Positions 1 to 12,160 of a stretch of 64,000 nucleotides of DNA are shown here, piece by piece (the first letter of the stretch is position 1; each line of letters opens with the position of its first letter). The notes beneath the pieces are model-generated. The model was not told the DNA's origin. It worked only from the letters and a program-made list of their open reading frames with translations, and made no database searches. This stretch comes from Arthonia radiata. Lineage: Eukaryota; Ascomycota; Arthoniomycetes; Arthoniales; Arthoniaceae. A program made the position numbers and the translations under genes. The DNA is taken from positions 2,244,480-2,308,479 of the forward strand of contig PSQN01000012.1 of the NCBI GenBank assembly GCA_002989075.1, given 5' to 3'.

Positions 1-2751
1 TAGCAAACAAAGTGCCCTTCCGGACAAACAGCGTCGACGACATGCGGAAAGGCAGACCGAGGGGAGAGAGCGATCTGGGTCGTCCAGCAATGCAACCGAG
101 GAGCGCTACCGCCTATGACTTCTCCCGTCCTTCGTCAATCGCGGAAGAAGTTGCCTCGAGGTCAGTCAGAGCCGCCGTTGCAGTATCCTAATTGCTGACA
201 CCTAACTAGCTCACTACCTGTTGAGCTGCTCACGGCCATCTTGTTACCGCTTCCTTTCCTCCTCTCTTCCCTCAACAGTCCTCTGAATATCTCCACTCGC
301 CATGTTCACACGACAAAGATGGACGTCGCCGAAGACGTGCTGGAGGAGATGGCCGAATCGGCAGTGCCGGTACCGGCAAGTATACTCAGCTTGACAGAGA
401 CCTGCGCTCTCACGGCAGGAACGCTATTGCTGGTGGGCCTGTGGGGTCAATTGATGTTGAAGCGACCCTCGCCCAAGCGACGAAGGAGCTCACTAAGCAC
501 CCCTAAAGAGCAGGTAAGAGCAACAGGTGGGGGTATCAGACAGACCGTCCGACGTGTTGCGCTTCGAATGGCCTCGGTTGCCCTACCGTATTTGGCGACT
601 GTTGAGATTGGCGGTGTGCGCACAGGCGTGGTCCTGCTCACGGCTGTGGCTTCCGGACTGGTCGGAGACAACAACCGAGCAAGCGATCACTCTTTCTCGA
701 GCTCGATCAGACATGCTGTCAGCGGCCATAGATGGACCTGTCTCGTTTTCGTACTGAGTCTGGCATACGACCTGATATGGCACGTCACTGGTACTGAGTA
801 CTCTGCAACTTTTCGTGGCTATCTCGCTCTCGCCAAATCCGTCCTACTTCTGGCACCACCACTACCAAATTTATCGCATGGTATTTCGTCATTGAACGCA
901 TCCAAAGCGATATCAAGCTCAGCACCTTCCACACCCTTCTCGCCCATACGCGAATCCACCCCGCCCACCAACAGATCTCGAACGCGGCCTGCCATATCCG
1001 CATTGATATCTTCGCCGGACGACGTAAGACTGACGCTTATAGCTGGAGGTCTGATGGCGGCTGTAGCTATCATTCTTGCACTAACGAGTCCCCTAACCCA
1101 GTACTTCACGTCCACGATGGTCACTCTTTACGTCCTATCGATCGCTTCAGCAGCAAGCGCATTTGTGTTCACGCAGCCATCTTTTCTACAACAATCCAAG
1201 ATTGGTCTGGGCGTGGGCCTCACAATGTGTCAGGTATTCGGTCTCTATTTTGAGTACACGACTGGGCCTGCAGCAGTCGCACTATCTGCGATCTCGAGTC
1301 TCGCATTTCTCGCGGCAAGTCTGGATACATCGAGCATGGGTTTGTTGAGCTCCAGCAAGGGCGAGTCCCATACACACGATCACGGCCATCAAAAACACCA
1401 CCATCATCACCATCACCACCACCCTCCGAAAAACTGCTCCCGCTTTACGAGATTTCTCTTGGCACATACTGGACATCAACCACTTATTCACGACATATTG
1501 GAAGATAAAGAATCACGACGCATAGTATATTTTATGTTCATCAATCTCGGTTTCATGTTTGTACAGACATTCTATGCCCTTGTATCTGGATCGTTGGGTT
1601 TGCTCAGCGATAGCATACACATGTTTTTTGACTGCATGGGTCTACTGGCGGGTTTGATTGCATCTATCATGAGCAAGTGGCCGCCAAATGCCCGATTTCC
1701 GTACGGCTATGGCAAAGTGGAAACACTGTCTGGGCTGGGCAACGGTATCTTCCTGATGATAATCAGTGTGGAGATCATCTGGGAGTCGTTTGAGCGTTTC
1801 ATGGAGGGCGCCGAACTCAAACGGCTTGGTGAGTTGATGTTTGTGAGCGTTGCTGGCCTTGGTGTGAACTTGATCGGACTAGTCTTTATAGGACATGCTC
1901 ACCACCATGGTCACAGCCACGGCGAAGATTCCCACGGCGGACACTCGCACTCGCACTCGCACTCACATGAGAACGGGCACGCTCATTCCCATTCACAGGA
2001 ACACAAACACAGTCATGATCACATGATGCAGCAAGTTGCATCAGCAGACTCACATGGACACTCTCACGGCCACTCAAATGACAATATGCTCGGGATATAT
2101 TTGCATATCATGGCGGATACGATGGGCTCTGTTGCTGTCATCATCTCAACAGCACTGACATACTACACTGACTGGTCCGGATGGGACCCTCTTGCCTCTT
2201 GCATAATTGCAATTCTCATTATCGCGGCTTCTTACCCGCTCGTGACGGGCTCGGCAAGAAGGCTGTTATTGACTGTACCGTACGAGGTTGAGTACAAGGT
2301 ACGTGAGGCATTGCAAGAAATTGGTGGTGTTCGCGGCGTGTCGGGGTACGCGGTACCTCGCTTCTGGCTGGAAGACGGAGAAGCGGCGTCACATTCGCAT
2401 GCCCACCATCACGAGCATCACGAGCATCATCAAGCCAATGGGGACGAAAAGCATTCTCAGCACCGACACGATCATACACATAACCACTTCGAGAGTCCAG
2501 TCGACAGCCCCGACACCCCTGGATCTCATTGTGAGGAGTCTCACGGCCCAAAGATCCTAGGTGCAATCCATATTATTGCCTCACGGGGCGCGGACACGGA
2601 AGACGTACGAATGCGCACAGCAGACTTTTTGAAGGAGCGCAACATATATTGCGTGATACAAGTGGACAAGGAGGGCCAGGCACGGTGCTGGTGTGGTGGC
2701 GACAAGAGCCTGCATCAGCGGACGAGCAGCGTGGTGCCGGGTTTGGCTTAG
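1..2751 (+). CDS. MSC2: MSC2-type zinc transporter (cation diffusion facilitator), 5' end probably outside window
   Basis: Large CDF-family Zn2+ transporter of the MSC2/ZnT5 type, which in yeast loads zinc into the ER/secretory pathway. The N-terminal half has many hydrophobic segments. The C-terminal half is a CDF domain (about 1,510-2,270) with the metal-binding signatures SDSIHMFFDC and HIMADTMGS. Three His-rich loops are visible (about 1,363-1,428, 1,891-2,080 and 2,392-2,500). An ATG with good context (A at -3, G at +4) lies at 319. I prefer a longer model: frame 3 is open from base 3 to 160, followed by a 49-nt intron 161-209 (GTCAGT donor, CTAAC, TAG acceptor), and the join at 210 runs in frame into this ORF through another hydrophobic segment. 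The true start is then upstream of the window or at the in-frame ATG at 42. The family call is firm; the 5' end is inferred. Confidence 0.9.
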
Positions 2752-3701
2752 GATCCTCTCTGTCGGTACTGTGCTGCAAAGCGAGGCGTTGGTGACGTTC
2801 GGGACGTGTAAGATAGGAAATGGAGAACATAGCGTGACGATTCTGGTATATGAAGCGATGGCACATATACCTCTTCTAGACAGGCTATAGACGCCCACGT
2901 AGTCAGGCGCCGGCTGAAAGCATTTTCATGAACTGTAATCTGCTCTTAATCAGAGCGATCAGTCTCTCGATGTCTCGGCCGAACGCTGGTTTGGTGCTAG
3001 CAGTGGGCGACTTCTGCCGGAGGTCTGGGGTCGACAACACCCCAACCGTCTTAATCACCAGTTACTGTACGAAATCAGCAAACGCAATCAACGTGGAACG
3101 CACGTCTAGCCGCGCGCTGTGTCATCTGAAACACTTGGACAAATGCTGCTAAGCCGGCCAGCATGCGCCCTACAGCGCTTACACGAGCGGCATGTAACCT
3201 CAGGCCTGACGAACTACAACGAATGGCCCAATTGGTAATTAGTAGCCACTTAGCCCCATGGCTTTTACGAGAAAACAGTAAGCGCGTGCCGTTCTGCCCT
3301 GAGCGCTGCTTTTGCGTAGGTTTGGATTGATAATGTTCCGTTTACTAAAAACAGCATGGCTGCAGGGGCATGGACGATCGCCACGAGGTTCCTAAACTGC
3401 AATGGGTGGGTGATCCGTCTAGCGCTTAAGACGCCCAAGCATAATACCAAATGGCTGCAATAAGAGCCAGGGATCTGCGCCATGTTTTGCTTCCGCGCCG
3501 TCGTCGGCCATCCCGTTCGACTTCAGTGCAATCTCAGCGCCCTTGCAACTCTCATGTTGCCGGACCTAGGGCGTGGGGCCACACAAAATACGAATGCCTT
3601 TCCTTCTCTTCGTTGTGTCTATTCTTTCTGGAACGAGGTGTTTGCAGTAGGGTCTCTGTTGTTGTTATTATTCAAGAAGTGTCGGCACGCGGTAGTGCAT
3701 A
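2752..3701. other. Intergenic, no gene seen
   Basis: Short overlapping frames occur here but none has a signal peptide, domain or believable splice joins. The stretch presumably carries the MSC2 3' end and the promoter of the secreted protein starting at 3,702. I see no tRNA-like or repeat structure. Confidence 0.5.
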
Positions 3702-6700
3702 ATGTTGTCCATTAAGGCATTGACGCTGGGAGCGCTTGGTTGCGCTTCCGGAGTCTTTGCAGCATCGTCTGCGAGTGGAACGCCGATTACTCGTAAGTTG
3801 AGCAGCACTCAAAGTCCAAGCAAAGAACGGTCGATTTATACGTTAAACAGCTTCAAACTCCTATCCGTACAGTCCTCGTAAGTACAGGAATATCACGAAT
3901 GGATTACGAGAGCGGGACGTCCATTGACATGATCAAAGCCTCGAACTCTCGTAATGGCACTTCCACCGCCTCAGCACCCACGGGGCCCATCACGTCAGGA
4001 TCGTGTATGCAAAACTGCTCGCGCGCTCCCGTGTTCATCTCCACGATGTCCTGTACGTATTGTCTGATACTTTTTACATTCTATCTCTGATAGTGTACTG
4101 ACACGAGAATAGGGCTACCGCTGCCAATAGCCACAACTATCACCCACGCCACAGTCGTGACTTTATTCGACCCGGCTAATCACACCTCTTTGACAACTAT
4201 ATTCAATACCGATTTGGGAGGATATTCGTTACCTACTAATACTGACGTGAGCATTTCGCTTAATCCACGACCAAATGTCCGAGAACTGCGCTGACGCTAG
4301 AGCAGTCTAATGGAGTTGTCACTGTACGGCTCTGGCCCGAAGAGTGGGCAAGCGTCTTGCTAATGATAGCTTGCAGGCCACGCAGGTCGACTTCGACCAA
4401 GCTCTGGTCAGTGTTTCCACATCACAATGTTCGAGATGACAAAGCTTGCTAATCAATTGCTTGTAGGGTCGCAACGTGACGCAGACTGCGACTTACCCGA
4501 CTGTCCTCATCGACTACCAGAATAACGTCCGCTGGAGTGGCGTTGTACCTACAACAACCAACGGTGTTTCCACCTGCTTGACCTCGGGGATCGACGATGG
4601 TGGATACGGATTCGTCACCCAGATATTGCCCTCACACCCGTTCCCGAGCCTGTCAGTAGGTCCATTGGACCCACGTGACACTCGCGGATGGCATTATACG
4701 CCGGTTTTCGACGCTATATTCACTCGTTACGACGGCATCACCTCTCTCTTTCCCGACTTTGCTCCTCTGGAATGTGACGTCTTGACCCTCACAGCACCGC
4801 AGGCCGCACAAGCGAATGCCATCGCCGACTTTGTGACAATATCAAGTGTGAGTATCGACTTCGGCTCCTTTTATGCTCGGTAGGTGTGCTAACGTACCCG
4901 CAAAAAGACCTCGCGAGTGAATACTCTTTTTGCACCAGCACAGCCCGCTGCTGGTGCTGCCCCGCCTCCTGCACCAACTAATGGCGGTAACAACCCTCCA
5001 CCGCCGCCGGTCAACAATCCAAATCCTGGAGCCATCAATCCACCTCCTCCAGCACCAACAGGTGGCAACGGTGCACCTGCGCCCGCACCCCCTGGAGGCA
5101 ACAATGCACCTGCACCTGCCGCACCTGGCGGAAATGCCAATCCACCTCGCCCAGCGCCGACCGTAGGTAATGCCAACCCACCTCCGCAAAACGCTGCCCC
5201 GGATGGTGCAATCGGTCTTGGACCCCAGCCTGCACCGGCAAATGGTGGCCCTCAACCTCAGCCAGAAAATCCACAGTCACAACCTCAGCCGGGCAATGCT
5301 CAACCTCAACCACAGCCAGGCAATCCACAGCCACAACCTCGGCCGGGCAATGCTCAACCTCAACCTCAGCCAGGCAATGCTCAACCTCAACCTCAGCCAG
5401 GCAATGCTCAATCTCAACCCCGACCAGGAAACGCCCAGCCGCAGCCTCAACCTGGCAACGCACAACCGCAACCACAGCCCGCCAGCCCTCAAAATGGGTC
5501 TCCTGGCCAGCCAGCTAACACCGCGCCAGCTGCTCCTGGCTCGCCAAACGGTGCGCCGGGTGTCGTGCCATTGCCAGGACAGGCTCCTGCACCTGCAGCT
5601 CCACTCAGCGGACCCATTGCATCTGCCATTGGCGTGCAACCAGCACCCGGACAGCCCGCAACACAAGTTCCTGGGGGTGCGGGTAATGCACCTGCTCCGC
5701 AAGCGCCTGGCAATGCCGCAAATGTCCCTGCTCCAGCACCCGTCCTGAGCGCAGGTGGCTCAGTCTTCACAGCGAGCCAAGCGCCTCAACTCGTCGGCAA
5801 TGGAGTTACGGTAGCACCAGGCCAAGCTACACAGATTGGCGGTGTGCCTGTGTCCTTTGCGCAAGGCGGGAAAGTGGCAGTCGCGGGCGGTAATACCCAG
5901 CAGCTTGCCCCCGGTAGTACTCTCACTGTCGGTGGAGTTGCACTGACACCTGCGCAAGGTGCCCCTGTATTCAACATCGCCGGGCAGGCGCTGGCCGCGG
6001 GAGGCCCTGCAGTAACAGCCCAGGGTCAAACAATTTCGGTCGTCCAAGGTGGTTCGGTCGCGGTTGTGAATGGGGTCACCCAGAATTTGCGAGCTGCGCC
6101 TTCCGCTGCTGCGGCAGCCGGCGGAGCACAACAGCTTACTGCAGGCTCTCAGATGTTGACTGCCAATCCTCAAGGTGTCTTCGTTGCGAACGGACAGCCA
6201 TTGAGTGCAGGCGGTGCTGCGCAAACCATAGGCGGCGTGCCGGTTTCAGTGGGCTCAGGTTTTGCCATTGTCGGAGGGCAGACGCAAGCTCTTCAATCTG
6301 CCGGCGCTCCAACCAACGCACCTCTGGTCATCGGTGGGGCGACCATAACGGCCAATGCTCAAGGCTCCTACGTAATTGGCTCGCAGACAATCACACCTGG
6401 ACAAGTCGCCACCATATCCGGCACACCTGTCTCACTGGCATCAAACGGACAAAGCGCCGTTGTAGGAGGCCAAACGCGAACTCTTCAGTCTGGCAATGTA
6501 CCGACAGCTGCACCGCTCGTAATCGGCTCAATGCAGATCACGCCCAATGCGCAAGGCTCATACGTCGTCGGCAGTCAGACTCTCACACCTGGACAAGTTG
6601 CGACCATTTCAGGCACCGTAGTGTCTCTGGCTTCAAATGGAGAGAGCGCCCTCGTAGGCTCGGTAACAGAAACTCTACGATCATCCAGTGGTCAGACATC

Positions 6701-6863
6701 TCCTTCGAGAACTTCGACGCCCAGCGGCTCAATCCGTTCCAGCGTGGCACCAAATAGTGGGTCACCGACAACACAGGTGACTGCGGGTGCAGACTCTTTA
6801 AGACCCCAAGGGTACAGTTGGCTGTCGATTCTTGTTGGTATCGTGGTAATAGCGTGGCTGTAG
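3702..6863 (+). CDS. Secreted Pro/Gln-rich repeat protein with hydrophobic C-terminal tail, seven exons
   Basis: I read seven exons: 3702-3792, 3873-4052, 4113-4246, 4306-4323, 4377-4406, 4467-4847 and 4908-6863, which join in frame to 929 aa. The start gives a clear signal peptide (MLSIKALTLGALGCASGVFA). A globular part follows, with several Cys and N-glycosylation sites. Next comes a disordered Pro/Asn/Gly segment, then a run of about 10-residue QPQPGNAQP repeats (about 5,230-5,490). Gly/Val/Ser-rich repeats follow, the clearest a 64-residue unit present twice (192-bp period, about 6,318-6,700) containing TPGQVATISG. The protein ends in a Ser/Thr-rich stretch and a hydrophobic tail (LSILVGIVVIAWL), suggesting a GPI anchor or membrane tail. 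A cell-surface role is inferred; I do not recognise an enzymatic domain. Exons 4 and 5 are only 18 and 30 nt but have good splice sites. Confidence 0.85.
5230..5490 (+). repeat. Coding tandem repeat, QP-rich 10-residue units
   Basis: In-frame imperfect units of about 30 bp encoding variants of PQPQPGNAQP inside the secreted repeat protein. Copies differ at synonymous sites and by N/S and A/P swaps, so they are diverged rather than freshly expanded. Confidence 0.85.
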
Positions 6864-7308
6864 GTCTTTAGGGAAAGGGGCAAAACGGATAAACGTTTAG
6901 ACAGGCGGTTCTCGTCGTAATAAACTAGGCACTCTAACGAACTGTACATATTTGATTACATACATCACAATATCTCTATCTGCGCTGCCATGACTTCAAG
7001 ATGAGGCGACCGTGGAGCTTGTCTGGCCGATTTGCTTACAATTCTTCACCGACCGAAAGGCAAATTATTCAATATAGTCACTTTCGTGTCCTCTTCTACG
7101 TTTCGCAGTTCTACACGAACCACTGATGCGCGATAACCCATAGACTCTCGAGCAGCCCGCAATCTCAACAGCTTCATGCGTGCCAATGGCATCGGAACAA
7201 GTATAGCGCCTGCGCTACTCGTAAATCATAGCTACAGGGCGTGTGTAGAACAGTCATATTGCTTGGATTCCCTTTGAGACCCACCCTCTCAGTAGAAAGT
7301 GTGACGAG
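6864..7308. other. Intergenic, no gene seen
   Basis: Holds the 3' end of the secreted repeat protein and the promoter of the 5-oxoprolinase. No open frame of interest and no obvious repeat. Confidence 0.5.
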
Positions 7309-10300
7309 ATGGCCTCAGAAAACAAGGGCATCAAAATCGCCATAGATGTAAATCTCCTATCTTTCTCCGTTACATGTACTCATCTCCGCGTCCTCAACAC
7401 AGCTTACCGGTGTTTGAACTTGGCACTAACAATGACACGTTCAACAGCGTGGCGGCACCTTCACGGACTGCGTCGGAAACCCCGGCACTGGCAAGATGGC
7501 CGATGATATAGTCATCAAACTGCTGAGCGAAGATCCATCCAACTACGACGACGCGCCTCTTGAAGGCATCCGGCGACTTCTATCAAAATTTACAGACCGG
7601 GACATACCCCGTGGTGAGCCCTTGGACACGTCCCGCATCGCTTCCATCCGCATGGGCACCACCGTTGCTACAAACGCTTTGCTTGAGCGGAAAGGTGAGG
7701 ATTGTGCAATGGTAGTAACAAAAGGTTTCAGAGATTGTTTGGAGATCGGCAACCAGAGCCGACCCGATATCTTTGATCTGGCGATTCGCAAGGCGGAGGT
7801 GTTGTATAAAGATGTTGTTGAAGTGGATGAACGCGTAACGCTGGAGGACTACGCGGAGGACCCTGAGCGTAAGCAGACGGACGCTGATAGCATCGAGCAA
7901 GCGGGAGAAGCGGACTTGGTGAAAGGTATGAGTGGGGAGACGGTCAGGATATTGAAGCGCGTGGACGAGCAAGAGGTGCGGGACAAGTTACAAAAGGTCT
8001 ACGACAGCGGACTGAGGAGTATAGCCGTGTGTTTGATCCACAGCTATACGTTCCCGGAGCACGAAAAGGTGGTAGGCAAGATCGCGAAGGAGATTGGTTT
8101 TACGCATGTGAGTTTGAGCTCCGAGCTAATGCCTATGATCAAGCTTGTGCCGCGGGCGACTAGCGCTTGTGCAGATGCATATTTGACACCAGCTATACGA
8201 AAATACATCGAAGGGTTCCAGAAAGGCTTTGAAGGCGGTTTAGGAACCGAGAGTGTGAAAAGGGAGGCGGGTTCTAGAGGAGCAAGGTGCGAGTTCATGC
8301 AGAGTGATGGCGGCTTGGTGGACGTAGGCATCTTCTCGGGCTTGCGCGCTATCTTGTCAGGCCCTGCGGGAGGCGTAGTCGGATATGCGATCACGTCTTA
8401 TGATGAGAAGACAAAGACACCAGTCATCGGCTTCGACATGGGCGGCACAAGCACAGACGTAAGTAGGTATGGCGAAGGTCGATATGATCACGTCTTCGAG
8501 ACAACAACAGCTGGCGTCACGATACAATCGCCCCAGCTTGACATCAACACGGTCGCAGCAGGCGGTGGCTCAAGGCTCTTCTGGCGTAACGGGCTGTTCG
8601 TCGTAGGCCCAGAATCGGCCAGTGCTCACCCAGGGCCAGCTTGCTACCGGAAAGGCGGACCTCTGACGATTACAGACGCCAACTTGTTTCTCGGTAGGCT
8701 AGTACCCGACTTCTTCCCAAAGATCTTCGGCAAGGACGAGAACGAGGGTCTGGACGCTGAGGCAAGCAGGAAGCAGTTTGAAAAGCTCACAGAGCAAATC
8801 AATAAGGAGCTGGAAGGCACTGGGAAGGACAAGATGTCGCCGGATGAAGTTGCCTTTGGCTTTATTACTGTTGCTAACGAGACCATGGCAAGACCAATTC
8901 GATCTTTGACAGAAGCAAGAGGTCACGATACGTCCAAGCATCGGTTAGCAACGTTCGGCGGTGCAGGGGGCCAGCATGCCGTAGCGATTGCTGAGGCGCT
9001 CGGTATCAGCCAGATCCTGGTGCATCGATATTCCTCGGTACTCTCGGCCTATGGCATGGCATTAGCAGACGTCGTGGATGAACGACAAGAACCCGAGTCT
9101 ACCGTTTGGAAGAGCGATTCAGAGACCAAGAAACATCTGCAGTCAAAAAAGGACGATCTGAAGAAGAAGTCGACCGCTGTCCTCAAAGATCAAGGGTTCA
9201 CCGAAGACAACATTGCGTTCGAGAGCTACCTAAACATGAGGTATCGTGGGACGGAGTCAGCTTTGATGGTTGTCCAACCTACCGAAGAGGACACAAAGTA
9301 CAAGTACAACGGTGAAGACTGGGCTTTTGACAAGGCGTTCGTTGAGCAGCACCACCAAGAGTTTGGCTTCACACTACCCGACCGAGACATCATTGTTGAT
9401 GATGTACGCGCTCGTGGTATTGGCAAGACCTTCAACGGTCTTGACAAGACTGTGGATCAGCAGCTACAGGAAGTCAGGCCGCAGACCATTGACGCCAAAT
9501 CGAAAGCTTTCGATACGCGACCGGCCTACTTTGAGGGAGGTAGACATGATACGCCGATCATCAAACTCGAGGATATCAAGCCGGGTGAGACACTGCGTGG
9601 TCCAGCTGTTCTCGCGGACGGCACCCAAACCATCGTCATCCCTCCGAAAGCCTCTGCTCTCATGATCGACACTCACGTAGTCATCAACATAGGCGAAGAA
9701 GACTCTCATCAGCAGTCCGAGCGCAAAATCAACACGAAGGAAGTCGACCCTATCATGCTTTCCATCTTCTCTCACCGTTTCATGGCCATCGCCGAACAGA
9801 TGGGTCGCGCCCTGCAAAAGACCTCGGTCAGCACTAACGTCAAGGAGCGCCTTGACTATTCATGCGCGCTTTTTGATGCAGATGGCGGACTTGTGGCCAA
9901 TGCGCCGCATCTGCCTGTTCATCTGGGCAGCATGTCGACCTGCGTCCAGAAGCAAGCTCAGATCTGGAAGGGCAAGCTCAAGCCTGGGGATGTACTTGTC
10001 TCGAACCATCCCATGTTCGGTGGAACTCACTTGCCTGATATCACCGCTGTTACCCCAGCCTTCTCAGACGCCGGCCATATCGTCTTCTACGTTGCCTCTC
10101 GCGCCCATCATGCCGATATTGGCGGCATTCTGCCTGGCTCCATGCCGCCTCGCTCGCACGAGCTCTTCGAAGAGGGCGCCGCCATCGAGTCTGAGAAGCT
10201 GGTCTCGGAAGGTAACTTCAACGAAGAGCGCATTATACAGCTCCTGCAGCATGAGCCTGCGCAATGGCCCGGATGCTCGGGAACTCGATGTCTTGCTGAC

Positions 10301-11548
10301 AACCTCAACGACCTTAAAGCACAGATCGCTGCGAATCAAAAGGGCATTAACCTGATCTCCACGCTGATCTCCGAGTACGGCGAAGACGTGGTCCAGCACT
10401 ACATGCGCCACATCCAACTTAACGCTGAATCCTCCGTCCGCCAGCTTCTCAAGACGATCGCGCAGAAATATCCAGATCGCAAGCTCGAAGCTGTTGACTA
10501 CATGGACGACGGTTCGCCCATCTGCCTGTCTGTGTCTATCGACGCAGACAAAGGCGAAGCGACCTTCGACTTCACCGGCACTGGACCAGAAGTCTACGCC
10601 AATACGAATGCTCCTGAAGCTGTCAGCTACTCTGCAATTATCTACTGCCTACGCACGCTCGTGGCTCAAGACATCCCACTCAACCAAGGCTGTCTCACCC
10701 CCATCAAGATTCGCATACCGCCGGGCTCTTTCCTCTCACCTTCCGCCAACGCAGCCGTGGTAGGCGGCAACGTGCTTACATCTCAGCGCGTAACGGATGT
10801 CGTTCTCAGGGCATTCGACGCCTGCGCAGCCAGCCAAGGGTGCTGCAACAACCTCACCTTTGGCTTTGGCGGAAGCACGGGCGTTGACGAAAAGACAGGT
10901 GAGAAGAAGGTGATACCGGGTTTCGGGTACTATGAGACGATCGCAGGAGGCAGTGGAGCTGGGCCGACGTGGTCAGGCGCGAGTGGCGTGCATGTACACA
11001 TGACGAACACGCGGATTACAGATGCCGAGGTGTTTGAGCGGCGGTATCCGGTGCTGTTGAGGGAGTTCGGGCTAAGGAAGGACACTGGTGGCAAGGGGAT
11101 GCATAAGGGTGGGGAGGGCATAATCCGCGATATCGAGTTTCGCATGCCGCTGACAGTTTCGATATTGAGTGAAAGAAGAGTGTTTAGACCGTATGGCATG
11201 GCGGGAGGTGGAGACGGAGCGGTTGGCAAGAACGTTTGGGTCCGCCGAGTCAAGAAGCTGAAGGGTAGTGATGCGGATATCGATACCAGTGCGAATGACA
11301 AGACCAAGCCTGCGCCCAGCGAAAGGCAGGGAGACGAAGAAGAGTACGAGTATCGTCACATCTCCATTGGCGGGAAGAACACAGCCGAGATGAAGGCAGG
11401 CGAGCGCATCGTCGTCATGACGCCTGGCGGAGGTGGTTGGGGTAAGGAGGGTGAGGAGAGCCGCGAGCAGAGAAGTGGTGATCCGAAAAAGGCCTGGCGA
11501 ATGGGTAGTATCGCTGCGAGACAGAGTGAGGCCGAAGCGAGTGCTTAG
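7309..11548 (+). CDS. OXP1: 5-oxoprolinase (ATP-hydrolysing)
   Basis: Hydrolyses 5-oxo-L-proline to glutamate with ATP, the recycling step of the gamma-glutamyl (glutathione) cycle in the cytosol. Two exons, 7309-7347 and 7448-11548, give 1,379 aa, the usual length of the fused eukaryotic enzyme. The 100-nt intron splits the N-terminal nucleotide-binding motif: joining IAID to RGGTFTDC restores the hydantoinase-A start. The N-terminal HyuA half shows GTTVATNALLERKG and GFDMGGTSTDVSRY. The C-terminal HyuB half begins near 9,750 and shows DYSCALFDADGG and GGTHLPDITAVTP. No frame breaks are seen. OPLAH-type enzymes act as dimers (family knowledge). Confidence 0.95.
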
Positions 11549-12160
11549 ATCATGAAAGTGTTGCAACGAGGAGAGGCAGCCGCGTGAGTGGACCATCCAC
11601 TGCCTCCCGATACTGTCGAAAGCAGGTGTGAAAGACATTCTTTGACGATGCTCAAAACTACTCCATCACGCATTTTTGCGACCGCTCAAGTTGGTCTCCT
11701 AGTCACGTCACGTGCATCCTTTAGCGCCTTAACTATGCTTCGCATGGCAGTTGTGCCACGACGTTGAATGCAAGCACGCGAGCAATACTCTTTACTCAGC
11801 TACGGATCCTGTACGTTGGTTCTTGGAGGAGGCAGCATTCGTTTTGTTACCTCGACGCTGTAGCCTATCCGACGTGATTAGTAATGCTCGGCTAGACGCT
11901 TGTCAGACGGGGGTGGCTGAGGTCCCCTGATCAGACAGAAGGATCAAGACGATCTGCAGTCTGCAGGGATGTGCTAAGTTGGTTTCATTCTAACTCTCCG
12001 GGCTGCCAATGGGGCCTGCAGAATTGAAATGATCCCTGTGATCCGCAAAAAACGCGAGACAAAGCATTCCAGAATAACATGTCTCCGGAGACGGAGAGCC
12101 TCTGCGACTCCTCTCGTTGTTGCTCATGAACATCATCAAGCCGAGTACGGCTCACGCGCA
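11549..12160. other. Intergenic, no gene seen
   Basis: About 0.6 kb between the 5-oxoprolinase stop and the next start. Contains no supported coding exon; presumably terminator plus promoter. Confidence 0.5.

Noticed and set aside
5230-5490. Regular short repeats considered as a CRISPR-like array
   Set aside because: In-frame coding repeats in a fungal gene, with no unique spacers.
5170-5748. Second plus-strand frame in the QP repeat region
   Set aside because: Frame-shifted by-product of a 30-bp coding repeat.
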